Positions 9,601-18,019 of a stretch of DNA of 64,000 bases are shown here, one piece after another. The notes beneath the pieces are model-generated. The model was given only the letters and a program-made list of their open reading frames with translations, did no database searches and was not told where the DNA came from. Location of the stretch: NCBI GenBank assembly GCA_018365995.1, contig JAGZIY010000005.1, positions 44,255-108,254 on the forward strand, in the 5' to 3' direction. Position numbers and translations under genes: made by a program. The DNA comes from Butyricicoccus pullicaecorum. Its GTDB lineage: Bacteria; Bacillota; Clostridia; Oscillospirales; Butyricicoccaceae. How positions within the stretch are numbered: the first letter of the stretch is position 1; each line of letters opens with the position of its first letter.

Positions 9601-10629
9601 AGCTTCACTCTCAAAAAGGATACCTCATGGGCAAATGCCGGACACGAGATTGCAACCCAGCAGATCTCCGTTCCGTTTACAGTACCCGACGCTGCAACTG
9701 TATCCGTAGAATCCATGCCAAAACTAACGGTTTCTGAAAAGGATGGCAGCACAGTTGTTACAGGCAAGGATTTCACACTGGACTTCAACACCAAGACCGG
9801 CACCATTGATTCCTTGCAGTACAAAAGTAAGGAACTCATCAAGAGCGGTCCAATCCCGAACTTCTGGCGCGCTGCCACCGATAGCGACTGGGGATATTTC
9901 TCGCCGCAGGCACTTGCGACATGGCGTTATGCAGGAGCAAACCGTCAAATCGTTGATGTCAAGATGGAGCAGAACAGCGACCAACAGGTCACCTTCACAG
10001 TAACCTCCAATCTACCTACCACAACCAAGTCAGATTATAAACAGGTATACACTGTATATGGCAGCGGTGATATTCAGGTAACCAGTACCCTAAAGCCCGG
10101 CGCAAATCTGCCTATGATTCCAGAGGTTGGCAATATGATGACCATTCCAAAGGAATTTGACAATGTTACATGGTATGGTAAGGGTCCTGATGAAAACTAC
10201 ATTGACCGGCAGACTGGCTATGATGTAGGTATTTACAAAAAGACCGTAGATGAATTCTTTGTCGATTACATCAAGCCACAGGAAACTGGTAACCGTACCG
10301 GCGTGCGTTGGGTCAGCCTGACCAACGACCAAGGTGTTGGCTTGCTGGCAAAGGCTGAGGAGCAAATGGAATTCAATGCTCTGTTCTATACACCAGAACA
10401 ACTCAGCAACTATCTGCATTCCTACATGCTTCCAGAGGGACAGGATATTACCCTGCGTCTCAACTATCGTCAGATGGGTCTTGGCGGAGACAATTCTTGG
10501 GGAGCAAAGCCTCTGACACAGTATCAGATTCCCGCAGATCAGACCTATGAATACACCTACACGCTCAAGCCTGTCAGCACAGATGACCCTGCACAGCTTA
10601 TGAGCGATTATCGCACACTGATTCCCTAA
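6601..10629 (+). CDS. secreted GH2 beta-galactosidase with LamG insertion
   Basis: 1342 residues. The start at 6601 is set by GGAGG at 6591-6595. Residues 1-31 form a Sec signal peptide (MKKK, then a hydrophobic core ending near AQA). Order: GH2 sugar-binding domain (RDNSPAYQSLNGTWKFSY...), Ig-like domain, TIM barrel with acid/base E521 in GNES and nucleophile E593 in MQCEYAHAMGNG. After WDWVDQ (about residue 626) a LamG/concanavalin-like domain occupies about 640-870, then the barrel resumes at YFSFGGDW and NGLVSADRT. An Ig-like domain and the beta-galactosidase small-chain domain (about 1055-1330) follow. No sortase motif or other surface anchor is visible. It likely releases terminal beta-galactose from host or plant glycans outside the cell. 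It stands alone, with no transporter beside it. Confidence 0.94.
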   Translation: MKKKQQQAVSFLLAATLGSSLLAGGVQTAQALDASNDGSGKTVTDIPKPADPNGSIFKGEEWYDQRSVFEVNREDAHTSFYSFASVEDARIRNRDNSPAYQSLNGTWKFSYAQTPHERNEEFFKKDYDVSSWDDITVPSNWQTQGYDSPKYTDTRLPWEGVETPPLGVSPTVYNPVGSYRRDFTTPKDWDGKEVFVSFQGVESAFYVWVNGQYVGYSEDSYTAAEFDISKFLNPAGEKNSISVQVYRWSDGSYLEDQDFIRLSGIFRDTFLYCKDKNASLFDFRYTTDLDEKYVNASLNCEAVLRNYSGNAPEGYTVDTILFDAAGKEVVKQNLPVSFKDGEAQIKHTFAVQNPAKWSAEAPNLYQLVFVLKDPNGAIVETAGCNVGFREISIRNNGTNQAQIIINGQPIMMKGVNRHETMPKTGRHVTEESMIQDIKLMKQYNINAVRNSHYPNEPRWYELCDEYGLYMIDEANIESHGVNDQIPQSDPEWIKACKDRMRSTIERSKNHPSIIMWSLGNESYNGDTWAELGKLCKELDDTRLVHYEGHRDIPEVDVWSRMYRRVNQLDIDDPIKNPLGWYGEHGTKPAMQCEYAHAMGNGVGNLQEYWDVYEKYPNIQGGFIWDWVDQTIQMETPTDKLLQNDGMPIPVTLKGELVSDGHSGKSMKGYATCYNDPALVFSGNQPFTLEAWVKPDKGDSTGPIITKGNDEWMCTESYGIKRQIRYNESTQQKASDKLEFYIYNTQWDDENGVYEKVVASFDTPENWAEQWHHIAGTFDGKNMKLYLDGKEVASAVNEKGIAYGGNAVGIGADVTYDAQNPNVPAVFEGLIDEVRISKKALSAVELQKTDRKPDDSTLVWLDFDQFTEKNYAQKEYFSFGGDWQNIPEGNPNNKNFCANGLVSADRTVQPELMEVKKVYQNVGITSEDPLSGTIKLNNKYLFTNLNEFDAKWELLEDGVPIQEGKFSADDLNVAPLTEKTVKLGFTAPKQPKAGAEYFLNISFTLKKDTSWANAGHEIATQQISVPFTVPDAATVSVESMPKLTVSEKDGSTVVTGKDFTLDFNTKTGTIDSLQYKSKELIKSGPIPNFWRAATDSDWGYFSPQALATWRYAGANRQIVDVKMEQNSDQQVTFTVTSNLPTTTKSDYKQVYTVYGSGDIQVTSTLKPGANLPMIPEVGNMMTIPKEFDNVTWYGKGPDENYIDRQTGYDVGIYKKTVDEFFVDYIKPQETGNRTGVRWVSLTNDQGVGLLAKAEEQMEFNALFYTPEQLSNYLHSYMLPEGQDITLRLNYRQMGLGGDNSWGAKPLTQYQIPADQTYEYTYTLKPVSTDDPAQLMSDYRTLIP

Positions 10630-10654
10630 ACTTATTCATTTTCATGCATCCCAA

Positions 10655-10702
10655 GCTGTCAGCCTCTTATGATATTACATAAGAGGCTGACAGCATTTTT
10701 GT
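10655..10702 (+). terminator. terminator of the beta-galactosidase gene
   Basis: Seventeen-base perfect arms (10655-10671 and 10678-10694) around ATATTA, followed by ATTTTTGT. Confidence 0.93.
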
Positions 10703-10716
10703 ACATTTCCAACGCA

Positions 10717-10742
10717 TAAAAAAACAGACCCGAAGGTCTGTT
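10717..10742 (-). terminator. terminator of the small export-like gene
   Basis: On the minus strand: ACAGACC, tetraloop TTCG, GGTCTGT and a run of T (arms at 10724-10730 and 10735-10741). Confidence 0.88.
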
Positions 10743-10789
10743 GAGGTCGTTGAAAAACTGCGATACAATCACCAAAGTCTCTGCATTTC

Positions 10790-11272
10790 TTATGCAAACA
10801 AACTGAACAATCCAGAGGAGGCAATCGCCATAATCAGTCCAGCGGCAACAACACCCGCTGCAATCGAAACAAACGCACGAACAGGAGGCATCTTCAAAAT
10901 AGAAGCAATCATAGCGCCAGACCACGCCCCTGTTCCCGGTAACGGCACAGCCACAAAGAGGAACAATCCCCATTTTGCATACTTGGTAATTTGTTCTTTC
11001 TTACTGTTTAGCTTCGATGTATACCAATTCGCAGCTCCCTTTATCCCGGGCATCCGTGCCAGCCAATCCAAAAGACGCTCTGTAAACAATAACAAAAACG
11101 GAATTGGCAGCAAATTTCCAAGATAACAAATGGGAAGGATTTCATACCATGGCATTCCTGCGGCTACTCCCAATGGTACAGCGCCGCGCAGTTCGACCAG
11201 CGGCAGCATGGAAACCAGAAATAACGCGGTCTCCTTACCCGCAGCCTCCAACCAGGTAAATAAACTTTCCAA
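10790..11272 (-). CDS. COG2426 / 'small multidrug export' family membrane protein
   Basis: 160 residues with about four to five hydrophobic segments. The N-terminal SMLPLVELRGAVPLG and the central FVAVPLPGTGAWSGAM are the paired motifs of this widespread family, which resembles the DedA/VTT fold. The family name refers to putative drug export, but no transport function is firmly established. It is a single gene with its own TTCG-loop terminator, transcribed towards the beta-galactosidase gene. Confidence 0.85.
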   Translation of the reverse strand: MESLFTWLEAAGKETALFLVSMLPLVELRGAVPLGVAAGMPWYEILPICYLGNLLPIPFLLLFTERLLDWLARMPGIKGAANWYTSKLNSKKEQITKYAKWGLFLFVAVPLPGTGAWSGAMIASILKMPPVRAFVSIAAGVVAAGLIMAIASSGLFSLFA

Positions 11273-11444
11273 ACTCTGCTCCTCCCTCAGGTAATATCTT
11301 TATAATAAAATCTTAACAGAATCCCCTCATAAATGCAACGCAGTTTTGTAAAATCTATTTGAATTCTCCGCCTTACATTGACATATACACCTATTTCGCG
11401 GTATCATGAGAAAAAGAAAAATTTTTCAGGAGATGAACGTTCCG

Positions 11445-12266
11445 ATGTCCCAATTTGACCTCATTGTCACCGATCTGGACAGTACGCTGTTCTACGACCG
11501 AGAGCACGTCACCGACCGCGACCGCGCTGCACTTATCAGATGCAAAGAACTTGGTATCCCCTGTGCAATCGCAACCGGACGCGAGTTAGAAGCTGTCACC
11601 CCTGCACTGGATCGTCTCAAGCTGTGGGATGTATTTTCTCACATTATTCATTCCGGAGGTGGTGGTATTTATGATATTGCTGCTCAAAAAAATCAGTTTT
11701 CCGGCATGCTTTCTACGGAAACCCTGTGTGAAGTCTTTGACCGCTATGTATCGCTTGGACTGTCCTTTGTACTGCCTATGGACAGTAAGCTTTATACCTC
11801 CCGCCGTACCCCGCGTCTGGAAACCGAATCTCGTGTCCTCGCCTGTGAGTTGATCGAAGTTCCAGACCTGAAAACCATTATTTACAAGCCTATGAGCAAA
11901 ATTGTTATGAATGGTGCTCCCGAAGATGTTGAACGCGCACTTCCAATCCTGCTGGCAGATGAGGACCCACGCTATCAGTGGCATCGCAGCCATGACAATT
12001 ATGTAGACTGCTATGCACGCGGAATCCACAAAGGGCAAGCGCTCAAAACCTTGTGTGAACAATTGGGAATCGACCTCAAACGCACATTGGCTATTGGAGA
12101 TAACGAAAATGATGTACAGCTGCTCGATACCGCCGGTAAGGCTGCTTGCCCGGGCGATGCCACAGATACTGCAAAAGCACATGCAGATTATATATGTTGT
12201 GCAGCCCATGAGGGCGCTTTTGCAGATATGTGCGAACACTTTATCTCCGATTTCCAATCGCAGTAA
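11445..12266 (+). CDS. Cof-type HAD phosphatase
   Basis: 273 residues from the chosen ATG at 11445. The upstream ATG at 11406 has no ribosome site, whereas AGGAG at 11428-11432 precedes both 11433 and 11445, and only 11445 leaves reasonable spacing and the usual N-terminus LIVTDLDSTLF. Motif II is ATGRELE, the lysine segment is SKIVMNG, and motif IV is GDNENDVQLLDTAG. HAD IIB enzymes dephosphorylate small phosphorylated metabolites; the substrate is unknown. It is related to, but clearly divergent from, the other Cof-type gene at 5345. Several hairpins follow it. Confidence 0.88.
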   Translation: MSQFDLIVTDLDSTLFYDREHVTDRDRAALIRCKELGIPCAIATGRELEAVTPALDRLKLWDVFSHIIHSGGGGIYDIAAQKNQFSGMLSTETLCEVFDRYVSLGLSFVLPMDSKLYTSRRTPRLETESRVLACELIEVPDLKTIIYKPMSKIVMNGAPEDVERALPILLADEDPRYQWHRSHDNYVDCYARGIHKGQALKTLCEQLGIDLKRTLAIGDNENDVQLLDTAGKAACPGDATDTAKAHADYICCAAHEGAFADMCEHFISDFQSQ

Positions 12267-12301
12267 AAGGTATTTCGCGTCCATGGCGCACATAAAACCC
12301 T

Positions 12302-12473
12302 GTAAAAAGTCGCAACATGTGCGTGACTTTTTACACAGAAAAATGCCCGAAATCGCTCATTTATGTGCGGTCTCGGGCATTCTTTGTCCAAAGCGTTTTG
12401 CGCGGCGGACGTTAGTCCGTCGAAAACCACAGTTTTTCGACGGACTCAAGTCAGGCATATGACTGACTTTTTT
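12302..12473. repeat. cluster of four hairpins, includes terminator and a dispersed palindrome
   Basis: Four consecutive inverted repeats: GTAAAAAGTC/GACTTTTTAC (12302-12334); AATGCCCGA/TCGGGCATT (12342-12381); thirteen-base arms AGTCCGTCGAAAA/TTTTCGACGGACT (12414-12446); and AAGTCAG/CTGACTT followed by a T-run (12448-12473). The last is a plausible plus-strand terminator. The second shares its arm sequence and an internal 16-base stretch (15 of 16 identical) with a hairpin region at 57010-57130. Confidence 0.6.
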
Positions 12474-12530
12474 GTGCGAATGGGTGATGTTTGTGCATCT
12501 TTCCATGTAAAACGATGGATGCTATATTCT

Positions 12531-13112
12531 TTAAGAATGTCTGTAAACATGCTGTCCAAATGTGGTCTGTTCCAACGCCCGACGCAGAATCGGCGCCAAT
12601 ACAAGCGCTACAATCACACCGGCAGTTGCATTGATCAGCGATGCTATGATATTCGTTGTGCAGGCAATGACTGCATTTTGCAGAGACGGTGCCCCCAAAA
12701 CCATTTGACCAATGACCTTACTGCTAATATACATAAAAGAATAGCTGTAAGCACCTACGATTGCCGCTACCACATTACGACCGAACCGCTTTCCCTGCGC
12801 ACCACGCCCATGTGCAATCACACCACACAGACCTGCCATAATAAAATAGCGAATAAAAGTGATCCACGCTTCTGGTGCAAATACCGGATCGAGCAAATCA
12901 AACATGGTGCAGCCAATCGCTGCGGCTAGCGCTCCGCGCCACCCTCCCAGCAAAATGGCTGCCAATATACAAATGCCATTGCCCAGCTTCACACTGACCT
13001 TACCCCCCAGTGCCGGCAAATCAATTTTGAAAAAATAAGTTGCTACAAACACAAATGCTGCCATAATTGCGATGGCCACTATGTCATAGGTTGTAATTTT
13101 ATTTTCTGTCAT
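12531..13112 (-). CDS. ECF transporter S component (substrate unassigned)
   Basis: 193 residues, about six hydrophobic helices, with the S-component pattern VSVKLGNGICILAAILLGGWRGALAAAIG followed by FDLLDP and WITFIRYFIMAGLCGVIAHG. S components capture vitamins or metals and dock onto shared EcfT/EcfA energising units, which are not in this window. The family is close to riboflavin-type S components, but I see no riboswitch upstream that would identify the ligand. A strong GAGGGAGG precedes the ATG. It diverges from spoVAC. Confidence 0.82.
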   Translation of the reverse strand: MTENKITTYDIVAIAIMAAFVFVATYFFKIDLPALGGKVSVKLGNGICILAAILLGGWRGALAAAIGCTMFDLLDPVFAPEAWITFIRYFIMAGLCGVIAHGRGAQGKRFGRNVVAAIVGAYSYSFMYISSKVIGQMVLGAPSLQNAVIACTTNIIASLINATAGVIVALVLAPILRRALEQTTFGQHVYRHS

Positions 13113-13209
13113 TCCGAAGTGCCTCCCTCAAATGCTCTTTTTTGTAAATTCAGTTTATCAGCCATCTGACCTCTTTTAAATAGTCAATTTTAGATATTTT
13201 TATAAGGTC

Positions 13210-13240
13210 AGAATATTTTTCAGCATTTTCACCTATACTA
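13210..13240 (+). promoter_or_regulatory. candidate sigma-G/F forespore promoter of spoVAC
   Basis: AGAATA (13210-13215), 18-bp spacer, TATACTA (13234-13240), close to the sigma-G pattern (TGAATA, about 18 bp, CATACTA). Its position, 30 bp before spoVAC, fits forespore expression known for spoVA genes. Confidence 0.55.
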
Positions 13241-13269
13241 TCCAAAAAATACAGAGAGGATGTACTTGC

Positions 13270-13707
13270 ATGAAGCTGACAAAAAGCGAATATGCGAAAA
13301 TGCTCGAACAAAAAGCACCGCCCTCCCACCTGCTGATGGATATGATTTGGGCTTTTGTGATTGGTGGACTAATTTGCACTATTGGACAAGCCGTTTCAAA
13401 TTTCTTCGTCTCTCAGGGCATGAATAAAAACGATACTGCTGCCTCGACTGCAATCGTCATGGTTTTTTTAGGTGCCTTACTGACGGGCTGTAAACTTTAC
13501 GACAAGATTGCCAAACATGCAGGCGCAGGTACGCTGGTTCCCATTACAGGCTTTGCTAATGCCATCGTATCCCCCGCAATGGAATTCAAAAGTGAAGGAT
13601 ATATTATGGGGATTGGTACCAAACTCTTTGCCATTGCCGGACCGGTTCTTGTGTATGGCATTTCCGCAAGTGTGATCTATGGGCTGCTATTATTTTTACT
13701 AAAATAG
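13270..13707 (+). CDS. spoVAC: stage V sporulation protein AC
   Basis: 145 residues, several membrane helices. The motifs GLICTIGQAVSNFF, FLGALLTGCKLYDKIAKHAGAGTLVPITGFANAIVSPAMEFKSEG and the closing AGPVLVYGI are the SpoVAC signature. SpoVA proteins form the inner-membrane channel that moves Ca-dipicolinic acid into the forespore and out on germination. In most spore formers spoVAC is followed by spoVAD and spoVAE; here neither follows, so the gene is an orphan in this window. A sigma-G-like promoter lies just upstream. Its presence indicates a spore-forming lineage. Confidence 0.95.
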   Translation: MKLTKSEYAKMLEQKAPPSHLLMDMIWAFVIGGLICTIGQAVSNFFVSQGMNKNDTAASTAIVMVFLGALLTGCKLYDKIAKHAGAGTLVPITGFANAIVSPAMEFKSEGYIMGIGTKLFAIAGPVLVYGISASVIYGLLLFLLK

Positions 13708-13864
13708 TATTCCCCTTTCCCATTGCTAAATAAATTAGATTGAAATGGTGTAGTTTCCGTTGTATAATAAAATCAATAGTAAGCATTTCGACAGTTTTTG
13801 AAAAAATTCATCGAAAACTATTTCGCTTTATTTGAATATATCTCATGAAAGGATAATTGATACA

Positions 13865-14179
13865 ATGCGTGAAACATTTCAGACCATTTCTCCACAAGAA
13901 GCAAAAGAAATGATAGATACTTCGTCTGTTACCATTTTAGATGTACGAGAGCCAATGGAATTTTGTTCCGGACACATTCCAAATGCGTACAATCTACCTG
14001 TTGGTTCTGTGCGCCGCCAAGCCGCAGATGCCCTCCCAGACCAAGCCGCAACGATTCTAGTATACTGTCTGAGCGGAATGCGTTCCGCAACCGCCTGCAA
14101 TATTCTCACAGAGCTCGGTTACACGAACGTCTATGATTTTGGCGGAATCGCATCATGGCCGTACGAAATCGAACCATAA
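13865..14179 (+). CDS. single-domain rhodanese-like protein
   Basis: 104 residues. The ATG at 13865 is preferred over an upstream TTG because GAAAGGA lies upstream of it. Rhodanese fold: ILDVREPMEFCSGHIPNAYNLP, active-site loop YCLSGMRS with C68, then GYTNVYDFGGIASWP. Such proteins carry sulfane sulfur or act as thiosulfate:cyanide sulfurtransferases, in the cytosol here as no signal peptide is visible. It is a monocistronic gene ended by a clear terminator. A carrier role for sulfur or selenium is possible but not shown. Confidence 0.93.
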   Translation: MRETFQTISPQEAKEMIDTSSVTILDVREPMEFCSGHIPNAYNLPVGSVRRQAADALPDQAATILVYCLSGMRSATACNILTELGYTNVYDFGGIASWPYEIEP

Positions 14180-14184
14180 TCCCT

Positions 14185-14214
14185 AAAAGGAGCCTGTTCT
14201 GGCTCCTTTTTCTA
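14185..14214 (+). terminator. terminator after the rhodanese gene
   Basis: Arms AAAAGGAGCC (14185-14194) and GGCTCCTTTT (14201-14210), loop TGTTCT, then TCT. Confidence 0.9.
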
Positions 14215-14320
14215 TATATATGTCTCGTTCCTACTCCCCTGCATACTTCTCTGAAATCATGATACTCCTTCTATATTTACGCAAAATGATACAAATTATG
14301 ACTTTTCCAAAAAAACAACA

Positions 14321-14349
14321 TTGATTTTAGTTTAAGAAAGTGCTAAAAT
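14321..14349 (+). promoter_or_regulatory. promoter of pepD
   Basis: TTGATT (14321-14326), 17-bp spacer, TAAAAT (14344-14349) preceded by TGC (extended -10). A weak hairpin with arms AAAGAAAC (14367-14374) and GTTTCTTT (14389-14396) lies in the leader. Confidence 0.6.
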
Positions 14350-14435
14350 TGTACTATCGTATTTGTAAAGAAACTATCAAATTATAGGGTTTCTTTTCAT
14401 CTGAATTTATCATAAATGCAAAGGAATGTAATATC

Positions 14436-15887
14436 ATGACTTACAAAATTACTGGATTTGAACCAGCTTCCTTATTCCGCTTTTTCGAAGATATCAGCGC
14501 GATTCCGCGCGGCTCCTATCACGAGAAAGCATTGAGCGATTTCCTTGTCGAGTTCGCAAAAGCACGTGGTCTATGGTACCATCAGGACGACCTGCATAAT
14601 GTTATCATCAAAAAGCCTGCCAGCATAGGTGCTGAAAACAAGCCTGCTGTCATGCTTCAGGGACATATTGATATGGTCTGCGAAAAGCTTGCAGGTGTTG
14701 CACACGATTTTGAAAAGGACGGTCTTGACCTCATTGTTGAAAATGGTGTTCTGCGTGCAAATGGCACAACCCTTGGCGGAGACAACGGGATTGCTGTTGC
14801 ACTCATGATGGCAATTCTGGATGATGATGCATTGGCACATCCTGCACTCGAATGTGTCTTTACCACACAGGAGGAAGTTGGCTTGGGCGGCGCAACCGGT
14901 CTTGACAAATCTCTGCTTGAAGCGCGCACGATGATCAATCTCGACTCTGAGGACGAAGGCGTTGCAACTGTCAGCTGTGCAGGCGGTATGCGCTTTTCCA
15001 TGAACCGCCCCATTACACGCAATGAGGCTTGTGGTAAGCTGATCAAAATCAATATCTCCGGTCTTTTGGGCGGTCACTCCGGTATCGATATCGATAAGGA
15101 GCGCCAGAACGGCATCATTCTGCTCGGTCGAATGGTCAACCGCTTGCTGCACGAAACCGGAGCACAGCTTGCCTGCCTGAAAGGCGGCTCCAAGGACAAT
15201 GCGATCCCGCGCGAGACCTCTGCTATTTTGGTTGTATCCGAGCAGGAGGCAGACAAAGCACTCTCCATCGCCAAGTCTCTTTCCGCGGATTTCTCCGCAG
15301 AACTGTGCCCCTTCGAGCCTGATTTTTGCTGTTCTGTCACATTGGAAGATGGCACTGCCTCCGTCTTATCTCAACAAGATGCAAAGGCTCTGGTCAGTGC
15401 AATCTGTCTGGCACCGAACGGTGTACGCCGCCGCAATCTCAAACAAGATGGCTTTGTTGTAACCTCCCTGAATCTCGGCATCGTGCAGACTGATGACACC
15501 AGCGCATCTCTGGTATTCGCTCCCCGCTCGTCCGTTGCTTCCTTGCAGGAGGATACCAAGGATCGTCTCTTCCTTCTCGCAGAGACTTTCGGTTTTACTT
15601 GTACGATCGCTGGTGAATACCCGGGCTGGAACTTTGCAGAGCATTCTCCCATCCGTGACACTTTTATCCAAAGTTACAAAACTCTGTTTGGAGCACCATT
15701 AAAAATTGAAGCAATTCATGCCGGTCTTGAATGTGGACTGTTCTCGGACGCGCTGTCTGGTCTTGATGCCATTGCCGTTGGTCCAACGATCCGCGGCTGC
15801 CATACTCCTGATGAATATCTGCCTTTGGACTCTTGCGCACGCTTCTACACCCTGCTGACAGATGTACTTTCCCGTCTTTCCCAGTAA
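14436..15887 (+). CDS. pepD: aminoacyl-histidine dipeptidase (Xaa-His dipeptidase)
   Basis: 483 residues, M20C metallopeptidase. Metal and catalytic residues are visible: H77 and D79 in GHIDMV, D116 in LGGDNGIA, E146/E147 in TTQEEVGL, an Asp in NLDSEDEG and the late His in EAIHAGLECG. The lid domain begins around GLLGGHSGIDID. PepD hydrolyses dipeptides such as carnosine and other Xaa-His pairs in the cytosol. AAAGGAA precedes the ATG. An OPT-family oligopeptide transporter follows 200 bp downstream on the same strand, so uptake and hydrolysis of small peptides may be linked. Confidence 0.95.
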   Translation: MTYKITGFEPASLFRFFEDISAIPRGSYHEKALSDFLVEFAKARGLWYHQDDLHNVIIKKPASIGAENKPAVMLQGHIDMVCEKLAGVAHDFEKDGLDLIVENGVLRANGTTLGGDNGIAVALMMAILDDDALAHPALECVFTTQEEVGLGGATGLDKSLLEARTMINLDSEDEGVATVSCAGGMRFSMNRPITRNEACGKLIKINISGLLGGHSGIDIDKERQNGIILLGRMVNRLLHETGAQLACLKGGSKDNAIPRETSAILVVSEQEADKALSIAKSLSADFSAELCPFEPDFCCSVTLEDGTASVLSQQDAKALVSAICLAPNGVRRRNLKQDGFVVTSLNLGIVQTDDTSASLVFAPRSSVASLQEDTKDRLFLLAETFGFTCTIAGEYPGWNFAEHSPIRDTFIQSYKTLFGAPLKIEAIHAGLECGLFSDALSGLDAIAVGPTIRGCHTPDEYLPLDSCARFYTLLTDVLSRLSQ

Positions 15888-15986
15888 GTTCTTCACAGAT
15901 TTACACAAAATATCGTATAAATTCAATATATTCTGCATAAATCTGCGATATCATACGGAAAAGAACTTCCATTTGGGCATTTGAAC

Positions 15987-15995
15987 TGCTATAAT
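15987..15995 (+). promoter_or_regulatory. extended -10 promoter of the OPT transporter gene
   Basis: TGCTATAAT is an extended -10 element with only a weak -35. It lies 94 bp before the OPT start, so the transporter can be transcribed independently of pepD. Confidence 0.55.
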
Positions 15996-16088
15996 AGTCT
16001 TAATATATATTCACAGCGTTGTTATTTTATTAACATTTGCTGCGCTCTCAGAGGGACAAAAAGAGGATTTTAGAAAGGAAAACCCCCC

Positions 16089-17984
16089 ATGCCAAACAAC
16101 AAGAATGATTTTAAGCCATATATTCCGGCTGACCGTGTGGTTCCGGAATTTACGGTGACTTCGATCTTGATTGGTATCCTTCTTGCGATTGTCTTTGGTG
16201 CTGCCAACGCATACCTCGGTCTGCGTGTTGGTATGACGATTTCTGCATCGATTCCAGCTGCAGTTATCTCCATGGGCATCATTCGCATGATTTTACGCAA
16301 GGATTCCATTCTGGAAAACAATCTCGTGCAGACTATCGGCTCTGCTGGTGAGTCTGTCGCCGCTGGTGCAATCTTTACCCTGCCTGCCCTATTCCTGTGG
16401 GCAAAGGAAGGTCTTATTGATTCACCAAGCATGCTGACCATCTTCCTTATTGCATTGGTTGGCGGTCTGCTCGGCGTTGCCTTCATGGTTCCGCTGCGTC
16501 AAGCCCTTATTGTCGAGGAGCACGGTGTTCTGCCCTTCCCCGAGGGACAGGCGTGTGCTGAAGTTCTGCTCGCTGGTGAGCAGGGCGGTGCAAAGGCCGG
16601 CACCGTATTTGCTGGTCTTGGTATTGCAGCAGCCTACAAGTTCATTTCCGACGGTATGATGGTATTCCCAAGCGAAGTTGGGTATGATATCAAAAGCTAT
16701 GCGGGTTCTTCTATTGGTGTACAGGTTCTGCCTGCACTGGCTGGTGTTGGTTATATCTGTGGTCCTAAGATTTCCAGCTATATGCTTGCCGGATCTACCC
16801 TGAGTTGGTTCGTTCTGATGCCAATGATTGCACTGTTCGGCGGTGATGCAATCATTTTCCCCGGCTCTGTACCGATTTCTGAGCTGGCTCCCAGCGATCT
16901 CTGGGGTACTTATATTAAATATATCGGCGCTGGCGCGGTTGCTGCTGGCGGTATCATCAGCCTCATCAAAAATATCCCGCTGATTGGCCGTACCTTTAAG
17001 CAGGCTATGACAAGCATGAACAAGAATCATACCGGCAGCACGCTGCGCACCGAGCAGGATCTGCCCATGCCAATGCTGCTTTCGATGGTTGTTGTCATTG
17101 CAATTGCAATCTGGCTGATTCCAGCATTTCCAGTAACGCCGCTTGGCGCTGTAATCGTTGTTGTATTCGGTTTCTTCTTTGCAACGGTTTCGTCCCGTAT
17201 GGTTGGTCTTGTTGGTTCCTCCAACAACCCTGTTTCCGGTATGGCAATTGCAACCTTAATTATTGCAACACTGGCTCTCAAGTCTACTGGTGTTGTTGGT
17301 ACACAAGGTATGGTTGGTGCAATTTCTATTGGTGGTATCATCTGTATCATTGCAGCAATTGCAGGCGACTGTTCTCAGGACCTCAAAACAGGCTTTATCT
17401 TAGGCGCTACTCCAAAAAAGCAGCAGATTGGCGAAATGATTGGTGTTGTTGTATCCGCTTGTGCAATCGGTGGTGTTCTGTATCTGCTTGACCGTGCATG
17501 GGGTTACGGCACAGATAAGATCCCTGCTCCACAGGGTACCATGATGAAAATGCTCGTTGAAGGTATCATGAATGCACAGCTTCCATGGGCACTGATCCTA
17601 ACTGGTGTTTGTGTGGCAATCGTCATCGAAATCGTAAAAATCCCAGTTATGCCATTTGCAGTTGGTATGTATCTGCCATTCAGCCTGAATGCAGGTATCA
17701 TGTGCGGTGGTATCGTTCGCCTTATTATGGAGCGCCGCAAGGGTTCTGAGACCGAGAAAAAAGAGTCCATTGAACGTGGTGTCTTGTATACCTCCGGTTT
17801 GATTGCAGGTGAAGGTCTCATGGGCGTTATTTTGGCAGTCTTTGCCGTATTCCATTGGGACGAAATCATCAATGTCTCTCAAATTTTCTCCATCGGTCAG
17901 ATTGGCTCTCTCATCGCTTTCCTTGCTTTGCTTGGTTCGCTTGTATGGGTATGCCTCAAGCCGCAGAAGAAAAACGACAAATAA
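16089..17984 (+). CDS. OPT-family oligopeptide transporter
   Basis: 631 residues with roughly fourteen to sixteen hydrophobic segments, the size of bacterial OPT proteins. Typical features are VFGAANAYLGLRVGMTISASIPAAVISM near the N-terminus, LVQTIGSAGES, FPEGQACAEVL, GDCSQDLKTGFILGATPKKQQ and KIPVMPFAVGMYLP. OPT proteins are proton-coupled importers of small peptides or metal chelates. The neighbouring pepD favours peptides (inference). AGAAAGGAAAACCCCCC precedes the ATG. It ends at a hairpin terminator. Confidence 0.95.
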   Translation: MPNNKNDFKPYIPADRVVPEFTVTSILIGILLAIVFGAANAYLGLRVGMTISASIPAAVISMGIIRMILRKDSILENNLVQTIGSAGESVAAGAIFTLPALFLWAKEGLIDSPSMLTIFLIALVGGLLGVAFMVPLRQALIVEEHGVLPFPEGQACAEVLLAGEQGGAKAGTVFAGLGIAAAYKFISDGMMVFPSEVGYDIKSYAGSSIGVQVLPALAGVGYICGPKISSYMLAGSTLSWFVLMPMIALFGGDAIIFPGSVPISELAPSDLWGTYIKYIGAGAVAAGGIISLIKNIPLIGRTFKQAMTSMNKNHTGSTLRTEQDLPMPMLLSMVVVIAIAIWLIPAFPVTPLGAVIVVVFGFFFATVSSRMVGLVGSSNNPVSGMAIATLIIATLALKSTGVVGTQGMVGAISIGGIICIIAAIAGDCSQDLKTGFILGATPKKQQIGEMIGVVVSACAIGGVLYLLDRAWGYGTDKIPAPQGTMMKMLVEGIMNAQLPWALILTGVCVAIVIEIVKIPVMPFAVGMYLPFSLNAGIMCGGIVRLIMERRKGSETEKKESIERGVLYTSGLIAGEGLMGVILAVFAVFHWDEIINVSQIFSIGQIGSLIAFLALLGSLVWVCLKPQKKNDK

Positions 17985-18019
17985 TTTATGATCTAACTCT
18001 GAGATACAGCATTCGTTTG

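Noticed and set aside
10625..10742. CRISPR-like or repeat array after the beta-galactosidase gene
   Set aside because: Two unrelated hairpins with T-runs in opposite directions are simple convergent terminators.
11586..12293. 235-codon minus-strand open frame over the HAD gene
   Set aside because: The plus strand encodes all HAD motifs; no support for the antisense frame.
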